A stretch of DNA of 64,000 nucleotides from Paraburkholderia oxyphila NBRC 105797 (GTDB lineage: Bacteria > Pseudomonadota > Gammaproteobacteria > Burkholderiales > Burkholderiaceae). Within the stretch, counting starts at the first letter, position 1, and every line of letters begins with the position of its first letter. Of the stretch, positions 48,905 to 57,405 are shown piece by piece. The position numbers and the translations under genes are program-made. The notes below the pieces were generated by a model. That model did not search any database. It was given only the letters and a program-made list of their open reading frames with translations, and was not told where the DNA came from. The stretch covers positions 1 through 64,000 of the forward strand of contig NZ_BAYD01000049.1 in the NCBI RefSeq assembly GCF_000685075.1. The letters run 5' to 3'.

Positions 48905-48954
48905 GCGGGTGAGGCACGCCTGACCTAGCGCGCAATAGTGCGCCTTGCATGAAC

Positions 48955-48989
48955 AACGGCCGGTTGCCCAGCGTGGCGCCGGCCGTTTT
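48955..48989 (+). terminator. Terminator after the Fsr-type gene
   Basis: AACGGCCGG arm (48955-48963), 15-base loop, CCGGCCGTT arm and a four-T run, 50 bases after the stop. Confidence 0.7.
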
Positions 48990-49119
48990 CCATTGCGGCG
49001 GCCCGCGCGGCGGGCCTCGCCTTGGACGCGCCGCGACTTCGTACTAGTCTTCTTGAACCACGCCGCGCGCTCCTCGTCGTCGAGCGGCGGCCATCGAGAC
49101 GCCCCGCGCGAGGTCCGCC

Positions 49120-49605
49120 ATGCAACTGTCCACGGTAGAGATCGTCAAGCCCGAAGCCACCAACTTCATACTCGGGCAAACCCATTTCATCAAATCGGTC
49201 GAAGACCTGCACGAGGCGCTCTACGGCGCGGTGCCAGGCATCCAGTTCGGCCTCGCGTTCTGCGAGGCCTCGGGCAAGCGTCTCGTGCGCCGCTCGGGCA
49301 CGAACGACGCACTCGTCGAAATGGCCACGAGCAACGCGCTGCGCATCGCGGCGGGCCACAGCTTCATCGTCTTTCTCGGCGATGGCTTCTTCCCCATCAA
49401 CGTGCTCAACATCGTGAAGGCCGTGCCCGAGGTGTGCCGCATTTTTTGCGCGACCGCCAATCCAACCGAAGTGCTGATTGCCGAAACGGACAAGGGGCGC
49501 GGCATTATTGGCGTGGTGGATGGCGAGCCGCCGCTCGGCATCGAGACCGAAGACGACGTGCGCTGGCGCCACGACCTGCTGCGCGCGATCGGCTACAAGG
49601 CCTGA
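49120..49605 (+). CDS. Adenosine-specific kinase family protein (PF04008)
   Basis: A 161-residue protein matching the compact Adenosine_kin family throughout, for example NFILGQTHFIKSVEDLHEAL, FGLAFCEASGKRLVR, GHSFIVFLGDGFFPINVLN and TANPTEVLIAE. The family name rests on structures binding adenosine or AMP; catalysis is poorly documented. The next gene starts four bases after its stop, so the pair is an operon joined by adenosine chemistry. Confidence 0.85.
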   Translation: MQLSTVEIVKPEATNFILGQTHFIKSVEDLHEALYGAVPGIQFGLAFCEASGKRLVRRSGTNDALVEMATSNALRIAAGHSFIVFLGDGFFPINVLNIVKAVPEVCRIFCATANPTEVLIAETDKGRGIIGVVDGEPPLGIETEDDVRWRHDLLRAIGYKA

Positions 49606-49609
49606 GCCG

Positions 49610-50743
49610 ATGGCCGCGACCGTGCTCACGGCCCGCACGCTGCGCGACGCGATCGCGCAGCGCACGCGCGAGGCCTTGCAGTGCGGCGCGCTGCAGCCGA
49701 TCGAAACCGCGCTCACGCACATCGACGATGGCGGTGTGCGCTTTGCCGTTCGCGAGGTATCGAGTCTCGTGCGCAAGGAGGCGGCGCGGCGCACGGATGC
49801 GCCAGCGCACAGCGGGTCGCAGACGCCGCGGCGCAATCCCTTCCTGCCTTACGACGACGAGCTGTGCGTGGGCGAACTCTCTTCGACGCATGTCGCGCTG
49901 CTCAACAAGTACAACGTGCTCGACGAGCACCTGCTGATCGTCACGCGCCGCTTCGTGCCGCAGGAGGCGCTGCTCGATCATGCCGACTTCGCGGCGCTGC
50001 TCGTCGTGCTGCACGGCTTCGACGCGCTGGGGTTTTACAACGGTGGGACAGAAGCGGGCGCGAGCCAGCCGCACAAGCATCTGCAGGCCGTGCCGCTGCC
50101 GCTCGATGCGGCGGGGGCGGCGGTGCCCGTCGAGACGCTGCTCGATGCGGCGCCAGCCGATGCCGTGAGGGCCGATGTCGCAGCTGCCGATGCAGCGCCG
50201 GCCGGTGCCGTGGGGGCCGATGTCGCGGGAGCCGATGGCGCAGCTACCGATACCATCGCGGCCGATACCGCGCCGGCCGATGCCGTGGCTGCCGATACCA
50301 CGGCGCCCGCTGCCGCGGCGGTCGCTACCGTGCGCGTGCCGGGGCTGCCTTTCGCGCACGCCTTCGCGTGGCTCGATCTGGTTGGGACCGCGGATGGCGA
50401 AAGTGCAGACCGGGACGCACTGACCAACGCACAACCCGACGCCCAACGCGCACTCGACACCTACCGGGCACTGCTGCACGCGGCCGGCATCGGAACCGTC
50501 GAAGTCGAAGGCGTGCCGCATCAAGCAGCGCCCTACAACCTGCTCGTCACGCGCCGCTGGATGCTGGTGGTGCCGCGCGAGGCAGAGCGCGTCGAGGGCA
50601 TCTCCGTGAACGCGCTCGGCTTCGCGGGCTCGCTCTTCGTGCGCGACGCTGCGCAACGGGAGACGCTCGCGCGCATCGGGCCGATGACAGCGCTCTCGCG
50701 CGCCGCCAAACCGCTCGCGCCGAAGGCCTCAGCCCACGCCTAG
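49610..50743 (+). CDS. Ap4A phosphorylase / ATP adenylyltransferase-like protein with Ala-Asp repeat insert
   Basis: A 377-residue HIT-superfamily protein of the Apa2 type. NPFLPYDDELCVGEL, LLNKYNVLDEHLLIVTR and the catalytic block GASQPHKHLQAVPLP are present; the C-terminal half has APYNLLVTRRWMLVVPR. Such enzymes phosphorolyse diadenosine tetraphosphate to ATP and ADP, or the reverse. Between the halves lies a low-complexity linker (residues 183-232) of ten five-residue units, mostly A-D-x-x-x, absent from typical members. Its 3' end overlaps that of livF on the other strand by 15 bases. Confidence 0.85.
   Translation: MAATVLTARTLRDAIAQRTREALQCGALQPIETALTHIDDGGVRFAVREVSSLVRKEAARRTDAPAHSGSQTPRRNPFLPYDDELCVGELSSTHVALLNKYNVLDEHLLIVTRRFVPQEALLDHADFAALLVVLHGFDALGFYNGGTEAGASQPHKHLQAVPLPLDAAGAAVPVETLLDAAPADAVRADVAAADAAPAGAVGADVAGADGAATDTIAADTAPADAVAADTTAPAAAAVATVRVPGLPFAHAFAWLDLVGTADGESADRDALTNAQPDAQRALDTYRALLHAAGIGTVEVEGVPHQAAPYNLLVTRRWMLVVPREAERVEGISVNALGFAGSLFVRDAAQRETLARIGPMTALSRAAKPLAPKASAHA
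50156..50305 (+). repeat. Ten 15-bp tandem units inside the Ap4A phosphorylase-like gene
   Basis: Units start at 50156 and every 15 bases after, mostly with GCCGAT; two further degraded units run to 50335. Since 15 is a multiple of three, gain or loss of a unit keeps the reading frame. The unit encodes Ala-Asp plus three small residues. Confidence 0.9.
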
Positions 50744-51487
50744 CCAGTCGCGCACGACGTCTTCGCGTTGCACGAGCGCCTGCGGCGTGCCCTCGAACAC
50801 GATGCGCCCATGCCCCATCACCGCGACGCGGTCCGCCAGTCCCGGCGCCAGCTCGAGCCGCTGCTCGATGAGCAGCAGCGCGACACCACGCTCGCGCAGC
50901 GCGCGCAGGCACGCGCCCACGCGCGCGGCCATCTGCGCGGACAGCCCTTCAGCGGGCTCGTCGACGAAGAGCAGATCGGGATCGCCCACGAGCGCGCGGG
51001 CCAGCGCGAGCATCTGCTGCTCGCCGCCCGAGAGCACGCCCGCGCGTGCGCTGCGGCGCTCGAGCAGGATCGGGAAAAGCGCGTGGGCGTCGTCGATGGT
51101 GAAGCGCGGGGCGCGGCGCAGTGCACCTCGCAGCGAAGCCCGCAGCGCGCCCGCTCGTGCACTTGAACCGCGCTTTGTGAGACCGAGACGCAAATTCTCG
51201 TCGACGCTCAACGTCGGGAACACGTCGCGCTGCTCCGCCACGTAGCCCAAGCCCAGCCGCGCGATCTCGAAGGTGCGCAGCGGCGTGAGATCCGCACCCG
51301 CGAAACGGCGTACGCCGTCGGCTTCCACCATCGACATCAGCGCCTTCGCGAGCGTCGAGCGACCCGAGCCGTTGCGGCCCGCGAGCGCGACAACCTCCCC
51401 CGCACCGACACGCAGATCGACGCCATGCAGCACCTGGCTCGCGCCATACCAGGCGCGCAGATTTTCGATTTCGAGGAGCACGCTCAT
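50729..51487 (-). CDS. livF: Branched-chain amino acid-type ABC ATPase, LivF family, Walker A Lys replaced
   Basis: A 252-residue ATPase of the HAAT importer family. Signature LSGGEQQM and Walker B LLFVDEPAEGL are normal, but Walker A reads GRNGSGRST, with Arg43 (codon CGC) in place of the phosphate-binding lysine. Its start overlaps the livG stop (ATGA). It is the last gene of the livHMGF group; its end overlaps the convergent Apa2-like gene. Substrate unknown. Confidence 0.88.
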   Translation of the reverse strand: MSVLLEIENLRAWYGASQVLHGVDLRVGAGEVVALAGRNGSGRSTLAKALMSMVEADGVRRFAGADLTPLRTFEIARLGLGYVAEQRDVFPTLSVDENLRLGLTKRGSSARAGALRASLRGALRRAPRFTIDDAHALFPILLERRSARAGVLSGGEQQMLALARALVGDPDLLFVDEPAEGLSAQMAARVGACLRALRERGVALLLIEQRLELAPGLADRVAVMGHGRIVFEGTPQALVQREDVVRDWLGVG

Positions 51488-52272
51488 GGCGAGCGCCTCA
51501 TATGCCCTGGGGCGTTGAAACGCGCATCGAAATGCGCGCCTAGATACGCGTCGCGCACGGCGGGATCGGTGCGTATCGCCTCTGGCGTGCCGGTGGCGAT
51601 CACGCGCCCCTGCACCAGCACCGAGACGCGGTCGGCAAGGCCGAACACCGCATCCATGTCGTGCTCGATCAGCAGCACCGTCTTGCCCGAGGTGGTCGCG
51701 CGAATCAGATCGACGGCGCGCGCGGCTTCGGCGCGGTTCATGCCGGCCGTGGGCTCGTCGAGCAGCAGCGTTTGCGCGCCGCCCGCGAGCGCGAGGCCAA
51801 GGTCGAGCGCGCGCTGCTCGGCGTAGCTCAGCGCCGCCGCCTCGCGCGCTGCGGCGTGCGCGAGGCCGAGGGCATCGAGCAATTCGCCCACGCGTGCGTC
51901 GGCGCGCGCCGAGCCGAACCAGCGCGCCGCCAGCCCCGCGCCGCCGCTTAGCGAAGCCAGCACCGCGCAGCGCAAGTTCTCGCGCACCGTGAGGCGCGCG
52001 AACACGCTCGTGGTCTGGAAGCTGCGCGCGAGGCCGCGTCTTGCGAGCACGGGGCTCGCGAGACGCGTGACGTCCTCGCCGTGCAGCACGATGCGGCCCG
52101 CGCTCGCGCGGCGCTCGCCCGCGATCAGGCTGAACAGCGTGGACTTGCCCGCGCCGTTGGGGCCGATCAACGCATGGCGCTCACCGGGGCGCACGTCGAG
52201 ATCGACGCCGCGCAGCACGGCCGTCGCGCCAAAGCGCTTCTCGACGCCGATGAGCCGCAGCGCGGACGTCAT
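51484..52272 (-). CDS. livG: Branched-chain amino acid-type ABC ATPase, LivG family, variant signature
   Basis: A 262-residue ATPase with a canonical Walker A (GPNGAGKST) and Walker B (LLLDEPTAGM), plus the LivG-type C-terminus (LIEHDMDAVFGLADRV). The signature reads LSYAEQRALDLG, where Ala151 replaces the usual Gly of LSYGEQ. Start and stop both overlap their neighbours by four bases (ATGA), so livM, livG and livF are translationally coupled. Confidence 0.9.
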   Translation of the reverse strand: MTSALRLIGVEKRFGATAVLRGVDLDVRPGERHALIGPNGAGKSTLFSLIAGERRASAGRIVLHGEDVTRLASPVLARRGLARSFQTTSVFARLTVRENLRCAVLASLSGGAGLAARWFGSARADARVGELLDALGLAHAAAREAAALSYAEQRALDLGLALAGGAQTLLLDEPTAGMNRAEAARAVDLIRATTSGKTVLLIEHDMDAVFGLADRVSVLVQGRVIATGTPEAIRTDPAVRDAYLGAHFDARFNAPGHMRRSP

Positions 52273-53633
52273 GCTGCCTCCTTGCGCGGGTCGAGGCGCT
52301 CCAGCCGATCCAGCCGCTCGAGCGCGCGCGCCGCTCGGCGCGCGCGCCGTCCTGTCCAGGCCGCCAGGGCCGACAACGCGATGATCGCCACGGCGAGCCC
52401 CGCCGCCGCACGAGTCGACAGCGTGCCAAGCCATGCGCCGGGATCGTCGTCGCCGAAGCGCAGCGCGTAGGCCCATTGGACCGCGAGCACGAGCGCGAAC
52501 GCGCCACACGAGGCCGCCAGCGCCGCCATCGTCCAATACGTGCCGCAGCACCGCCAGCCGTGCCGCGCGAGCGCCGCGCGCTGACGCGCCATCAGGCCCG
52601 CGAGCCCATCGGGCGCCGCCAGCACCACGGCGATGAAAAAGAGCCCCACATAGAGCATCCAGGCACGCGAGACGCTCGCCACGCCCACGCTGAACGCCAC
52701 CCACACCAGCGCGCCGAGCACCGGCCCGAAGAACGACGCAGTCCCGCCCGTGACGGTCGCGATGAGCACGGCGGCCGAGCGCATCATGCCGACGCTTTCG
52801 GCCGCGGCCAGCTCCACGTTGATGAGCGTGAGCGTGCCCGCGACGCCGGCAAAGCCCGCGGCAAGGACGATCATCGTGGCCCGCACGCGCGCAGGCGATG
52901 CGCCCAGCGCCGCGGCGCGCACCGGGTTGTCGCGCACGGCGTTGGCGAGGCGCACGAACGGCGCGCGCGCAAGCACGTAGATCGCGGCGCTCGCGACGAG
53001 ACACCACGCGGCGATGACCCAGTACGCCTGACGATCCGGCCCGAAGGTCCAGGCGGCCCCAGGCACGATGGCCGGCCCGCTCGTGCGGTCGATGGCGACG
53101 CCCGCCTCGCCGCCGAACCAGTCGGGCAACGCCCACGCGGCCGCGGCGACGAGCTCGCCGAGCCCGAGCGTGATCATGGCGAACGCAGTGCCCGCGCGGC
53201 GCGCGGCGACGAGCGCAATGAGCCCGCCGACCGCCGCCCCCGCCATGCCGCCCACGAACGGCAGAAGCGGCAGCGGGATCGCGTAGTGATTGAAGAGCTG
53301 CGCGGCCGCGAGAGCTCCCAGCCCGGCCGGCGCCGCGTGGCCAAACGACAGCAGGCCGGTCTCGCCGAGCAGGAGGTTGTACGAGAGCGCGAAGACGATC
53401 ATCGTGGCCGCCTGGGCCAGGCACGCAAGCAGCCAGCCCTGCGGCACGCCCGCGGGCGAGAGCCACGCCGAAACGAGCGGCGGCAGGCCGAGGAACGCCA
53501 CCAGCCCGAGCCAGGGCGCCCAGCGCGATGCCGCCCAACGGCACCAACGCATCAGCTCGCGTGACTGAGGCGCATGAGGTTCAAGCTGACGGCCAGCCGC
53601 GTCGATCGGTGCGCGAGATTTATCGGCTTTCAT
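52269..53633 (-). CDS. livM: Branched-chain amino acid-type ABC permease, LivM family
   Basis: A 454-residue permease with about 10 helices. The core has the LivM stretch SYNLLLGETGLLSFGHAA and the cytoplasmic EAA-like loop ANAVRDNPVRAAALG. It is longer than usual (330-400) because of a 35-residue polar N-terminus, extra hydrophobic helices near the end and an Arg/Glu-rich tail. It begins six bases after livH ends. Confidence 0.88.
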   Translation of the reverse strand: MKADKSRAPIDAAGRQLEPHAPQSRELMRWCRWAASRWAPWLGLVAFLGLPPLVSAWLSPAGVPQGWLLACLAQAATMIVFALSYNLLLGETGLLSFGHAAPAGLGALAAAQLFNHYAIPLPLLPFVGGMAGAAVGGLIALVAARRAGTAFAMITLGLGELVAAAAWALPDWFGGEAGVAIDRTSGPAIVPGAAWTFGPDRQAYWVIAAWCLVASAAIYVLARAPFVRLANAVRDNPVRAAALGASPARVRATMIVLAAGFAGVAGTLTLINVELAAAESVGMMRSAAVLIATVTGGTASFFGPVLGALVWVAFSVGVASVSRAWMLYVGLFFIAVVLAAPDGLAGLMARQRAALARHGWRCCGTYWTMAALAASCGAFALVLAVQWAYALRFGDDDPGAWLGTLSTRAAAGLAVAIIALSALAAWTGRRARRAARALERLDRLERLDPRKEAA

Positions 53634-53639
53634 GGCGCG

Positions 53640-54605
53640 TCAGGCGTCCTCGCCGCGTTGGCCGAAGAGCCCTTGCGGGCGCACCGCGAGCATCGCGACC
53701 AGCAGCAGATACGGCAGCAGCGGCGCAATCTGCGCGAGCGTGAGCGCACGCCACGCGGGCGCGAGCGTCACGCCAAGACTGGTGGCCAGGCCGCCCAGCG
53801 ACACATCGCTCGACACCGCGAAGGTCTGCAGCAGGCCCACCGCGAGCGAGGCAACGAAGGCGCCCGAAAGCGACCCGAGGCCGCCCGTCACGACCACCAC
53901 GAATACGATCGAACCGACCGATTCGGCCATCGCCGGCTCCACCACGAAGAGCGGCGCGGCGACCACGCCCGCCAGCACGGCGAGCGCGGTGCCGAGCGCA
54001 AACACCATCGTCTGCACGCGCGGCACGTCGTGGCCGAGCGCCTCCACCGCCCCTCGATGCGTGAGCGCCGCGCGCACCACGAGGCCCGTCTGCGAGACGC
54101 GCAGCGCCACGTGGATCGCACCGAGCATCGCCAACGCCACGAGCATCGCAAAGGCGCGATAGCGCGAGAACGCCGCGCCGCCGAACCGGAACAGCGCGCC
54201 GTCGAGCCACGCGGGCACGGGCGCCGCGAGCGGCTGGAGTCCCCATACGAGCTTGACCAGCTCGCCGATCGCCCAGGCCGCGCCGAACGTCAGCAGCAGC
54301 GCATTGAGCGGATTGCCCGAGCTGCCGAGCCGGCCTGCGAGAGCCGCATGCGTGCGACGCAAGAGCTTGGCTTCGAACGCCGCGCCCGCAAAGCCGGCGG
54401 CAAGCGGCGCGAGCACGAGCGCCCAGCCGAAGCCGAGCGTGCCGCCCAGCGTGACGCCCAGATACGCGCCGAGCATGTAGAAGCTCGCGTGCGCGAAGTT
54501 CAGCACGCCGAGCATGCTGAAGATCAGCGTGAGCCCGGCGGACAGCATGAACAGCAGCAGGCCGTAGCTTGCGCCGTTGAGCGTGTCGATCACGAAAGCC
54601 TGCAC
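53640..54605 (-). CDS. livH: Branched-chain amino acid-type ABC permease, LivH family
   Basis: A 321-residue permease with about eight helices. NGASYGLLLFMLSAGLTLIF and MLGVLNFAHASFYMLGAYLG are hallmarks of LivH, and VVVTGGLGSLSGAFVASLAVG closes the core. First gene of livHMGF. No periplasmic binding protein gene lies next to the cluster, so its ligand is set by a protein encoded elsewhere. Confidence 0.9.
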   Translation of the reverse strand: MQAFVIDTLNGASYGLLLFMLSAGLTLIFSMLGVLNFAHASFYMLGAYLGVTLGGTLGFGWALVLAPLAAGFAGAAFEAKLLRRTHAALAGRLGSSGNPLNALLLTFGAAWAIGELVKLVWGLQPLAAPVPAWLDGALFRFGGAAFSRYRAFAMLVALAMLGAIHVALRVSQTGLVVRAALTHRGAVEALGHDVPRVQTMVFALGTALAVLAGVVAAPLFVVEPAMAESVGSIVFVVVVTGGLGSLSGAFVASLAVGLLQTFAVSSDVSLGGLATSLGVTLAPAWRALTLAQIAPLLPYLLLVAMLAVRPQGLFGQRGEDA

Positions 54606-54660
54606 GGTGGGCGCCTAGGGGGTTGCAGCGGGTGAGCGCGCGAAAGCGGAACGCGCTCGT

Positions 54661-55122
54661 TCAGACCGGCGGCGCGCCGGCGCCCTCGACCACGAGCGGC
54701 GCGAGCGCGGCGCGCAAGGCCTCGGGCAGCGCGCTCACGGGGCGGCGCGTCGCGCGCTCGACGTAGACGTGCACGAAGTGCCCCTGCGCGGCGGGCGCGG
54801 ACTCGCCTTCGCGAAAGAGGCCGACCTCGTAGCGCACGCTCGACGCACCGAGCCTTGCCACGCGCAGCCCCGCCTCGACGCGCTCGGGAAACACGAGCGG
54901 CGCGAAGTAGTTGCACTGCGTCTCGACCACGAGCCCGATGGTTGCGCCGTGCTCGATATCGAGGGCCTGGGCGCGAATCAGATACTCGTTCACGACGGTG
55001 TCGAAGTAGCTGTAGTAGACGACGTTGTTGACGTGGCCGTAGACGTCGTTGTCCATCCAGCGCGTGGTAATGGACAGGAAATGGCGATAGTCGGAGCGCG
55101 CAATGGCGACGGGTCGGTTCAT
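54661..55122 (-). CDS. Acyl-CoA thioesterase, 4HBT hot-dog fold
   Basis: A 153-residue hot-dog thioesterase. The catalytic region is [18 protein letters not shown], with the active-site Asp of the 4-hydroxybenzoyl-CoA thioesterase type, followed by a [15 protein letters not shown] strand. The frame opens at 55194, but the ATG at 55122 begins the conserved part. It lies 55 bases upstream of livH on the same strand and could be cotranscribed with it. Substrate unknown. Confidence 0.85.
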   Translation of the reverse strand: MNRPVAIARSDYRHFLSITTRWMDNDVYGHVNNVVYYSYFDTVVNEYLIRAQALDIEHGATIGLVVETQCNYFAPLVFPERVEAGLRVARLGASSVRYEVGLFREGESAPAAQGHFVHVYVERATRRPVSALPEALRAALAPLVVEGAGAPPV

Positions 55123-55223
55123 CGGGCGGGTCGATTCATCGAATAGGCGAGCCTCGGGGCGAGACTCAGGGTGGCGGTCAGGAACCGACCGCATTCAGGA
55201 TGCGCGAAGCGCCAGCGAGACGC

Positions 55224-55754
55224 TCACTGCCCGGGCCGCTCGACATATTCGAACGGCAGGCCGCGCCGGCGCATCCATTCGCCGAGCGCCGGCCCCGTGC
55301 CCGCGCGCCATGGACGCAGCTCCGCGGGCTCGACGAGCCGATATTCGAGCAGCTCCGGCGAGAGCGCAATCGTGCCCGCCGCCTTCACGTGATACGCGAT
55401 GATGAGTTCGTTCTTGCGGATGAATTCGTAGACGCCCACGAGTTCGACGCTCTGCGAGTGCAACCCGGTCTCTTCGTGCACTTCGCGGGCGATGCCCTGC
55501 TCCGGCGTTTCGCCGTTTTCGAGGAAGCCGGTGATGAGCGCGAACATGCCTTCGGGCCAGGCCGCGTTGCGAGCGAGCAGGATGCGGCCCTCATACTCGA
55601 CGATCGCCGCCACGACGGGCAACGGATTGTTCCAATGGACATAGCCGCAGGCGATGTCGGGACACGCGAGGCGCACGCGGCCACCCTCGTGCGCGGGATC
55701 GGCGCGTTCGGCGAGGCGCGAGGCGCAACGCGGACAAAACTGGTATTCGCTCAT
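55224..55754 (-). CDS. Nudix hydrolase with N-terminal zinc ribbon
   Basis: A 176-residue protein. Cys7, Cys10, Cys31 and Cys36 form a zinc ribbon as in NudC-type enzymes. A perfect Nudix box (G-x5-E-x7-REV-x-EE-x-GL) spans residues 76-98. The SQPWPFPxS motif specific to NADH pyrophosphatase is absent, so it is a general nucleotide-diphosphate hydrolase of unknown substrate. Confidence 0.88.
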   Translation of the reverse strand: MSEYQFCPRCASRLAERADPAHEGGRVRLACPDIACGYVHWNNPLPVVAAIVEYEGRILLARNAAWPEGMFALITGFLENGETPEQGIAREVHEETGLHSQSVELVGVYEFIRKNELIIAYHVKAAGTIALSPELLEYRLVEPAELRPWRAGTGPALGEWMRRRGLPFEYVERPGQ

Positions 55755-55917
55755 GAGTCGGTAGGAGTCGCAGGATGCGCGGCTTGCCGTTCGGCGGGTC
55801 GTCCGTCAAACGGCGTGCAATGGCAAAAAACAGCACGAAAGGGCTATTTTAGTGTGCCATCGCAAAAGGCGTGCAGAGCGTCCTGGGCACGCGCCGCCAC
55901 GGCGAGAAACGGCTTGC

Positions 55918-57255
55918 TTAAGCGCGCGAGCGCACGGCGCGCCACACGAGCCCCGCCGCGCCCGCGAGCAAGGCCAGCGCGGCGAGCCAGAGCGAGGGCG
56001 AGAACGAGCCTGTCGAGGCCGCGAGCGGCGCGGCCACGAGCGGCCCGGCGATCTGGCCGATGCCATAGGCGCCGGTCGCATAGCCCATCAGCGCAGCGGC
56101 GTGCTCGCCTCGCAGCAGGCGCGCCTCGCGCATGGCGAAGAGCGTGATTGCCGTGAACGGCAGGCCGATCAGCACGCTGCCCAGCGAGAAGCCCGCGGCG
56201 TTCGGCCAGACGATGCCGAGCGCGATCCCGAGCGCCTGCAGCACGTAGCACGCGGCGAGCATGAGCCGGTTGTCCCAGTGCAGCGGCAGGCGTGCCGCCG
56301 AGAGCGCGCCCACGATCAGCGCGATGCCGAACATCGGCCAGAACAGGTCGGGCCACACGGAGCCCGGCAGCGCATGGCGCGCAATCACCGGCAAGAAGGT
56401 TGCCGTGATGATGTAGCCGAAGCCGGGCACGCCATAGAGCAGGACGAGCCAGAAGGCGTCGGCGCGCGCGCCATGGGATGGCGATGCTGGCGCGGTGATT
56501 TGAGCGGGCGGCGCAGATGGCGCATTGCGCGTATTCGGCGCGGACGGCGCTGCAGGTGACGACGCGGCCATCGTTGTGACCGCGGGTTGCGCCGCGGCTG
56601 CCGCCTGCCGTGCCGCCCCTTCCGTGCGAGACGCCGCTTCACGCGCATCGTCGCCGAATACCGGCCACACGAGCGCCGCGATGAACACGCAAATCAGCCC
56701 GAAGCCAATCCACCCCGCCTGCGCGCCAAGGCCGCCCGCCGCGCTCACCAGCAGCCCCGTCGCGACGATGCCCACTCCCGGCCCCGTGTAGATCACGCCG
56801 CCCCACTCGTTGGCGCCCAGTTGCGCGAGGCGCCGCAGGCCCCACTGCGACGCGAACACGAAGGTCGCCGCGCTCACCGCGCCCGCCACGAAGCGCACGA
56901 CGGCCCAGATCCAGAACGCGTGCGTCAGCCCCATCGCCACGGTCAGCAGCGCGGTCGCCGCGAGCCCGGCGCGCACGATGCGCGCGGGCGCAAAACGCAG
57001 CGCCACGCACCCCACCGCGCCGACGAAATAGCCCGCGTAGTTGAGCGACGCCAGCCAGCCGCCATGACGCAAATCCAGGGCGCCGCCGTGCAGCATCAGC
57101 GGCAGGAGCGGCGTGAACGCGAAGCGCCCGATGCCGAGCGCCGCCGCCAGCACCGCCATGCAGGCGAGCGCGGCACGCCGCGCGGCGTGCGGAAGATGGG
57201 CCGGATGAGCGGGAAGCGCGCGGGGGGCGTCGGCGCGGGAAGCGATGTCGGTCAT
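55918..57255 (-). CDS. YbfB/YjiJ-type MFS transporter
   Basis: A 445-residue, 12-helix carrier of the YbfB/YjiJ group (LGIGRFAFTPLLPLML in helix 1, ASLNYAGYFVGA, and EWGGVIYTGPGVGI). A 65-residue Ala/Pro/Ser-rich loop (about 205-265) joins its two halves. Frame opens at 57339; the ATG at 57255 fits better. Divergent from the LysR gene, a common pairing for this transporter, which suggests control by it. Confidence 0.85.
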   Translation of the reverse strand: MTDIASRADAPRALPAHPAHLPHAARRAALACMAVLAAALGIGRFAFTPLLPLMLHGGALDLRHGGWLASLNYAGYFVGAVGCVALRFAPARIVRAGLAATALLTVAMGLTHAFWIWAVVRFVAGAVSAATFVFASQWGLRRLAQLGANEWGGVIYTGPGVGIVATGLLVSAAGGLGAQAGWIGFGLICVFIAALVWPVFGDDAREAASRTEGAARQAAAAAQPAVTTMAASSPAAPSAPNTRNAPSAPPAQITAPASPSHGARADAFWLVLLYGVPGFGYIITATFLPVIARHALPGSVWPDLFWPMFGIALIVGALSAARLPLHWDNRLMLAACYVLQALGIALGIVWPNAAGFSLGSVLIGLPFTAITLFAMREARLLRGEHAAALMGYATGAYGIGQIAGPLVAAPLAASTGSFSPSLWLAALALLAGAAGLVWRAVRSRA

Positions 57256-57355
57256 GGTCGGCGGCGGCCAAATGAGAAGCCAAGGAGAAACTACGTGGGC
57301 GATGAGCGGAAGCGCCCTGCACAACGCCACCCTTAGCATATTAGTCGCCGCAACC

Positions 57356-57382
57356 GTTCACAAAAAATGAATTATGATGAAC
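57356..57382. promoter_or_regulatory. Possible LysR-type operator
   Basis: GTTCA at 57356-57360 and its complement TGAAC at 57378-57382 bracket an AT-rich 17-base centre, just upstream of the LysR gene and between the divergent genes. The pattern suits a LysR autoregulatory site, but the spacing is longer than the usual T-N11-A. Confidence 0.3.
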
Positions 57383-57405
57383 GAATCCATCCCAAGGAGA
57401 GAATC

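Noticed and set aside
49505-50656. Minus-strand frame with regular Gly-Ile/Gly-Arg repeats
   Set aside because: The periodicity is the antisense reading of the 15-bp repeat in the Apa2-like gene.
51484-53547. 687-residue frame that would fuse LivG to a long N-terminal part
   Set aside because: The N-terminal part is livM read out of frame. LivG starts at 52272 with an ATGA overlap to the livM stop.
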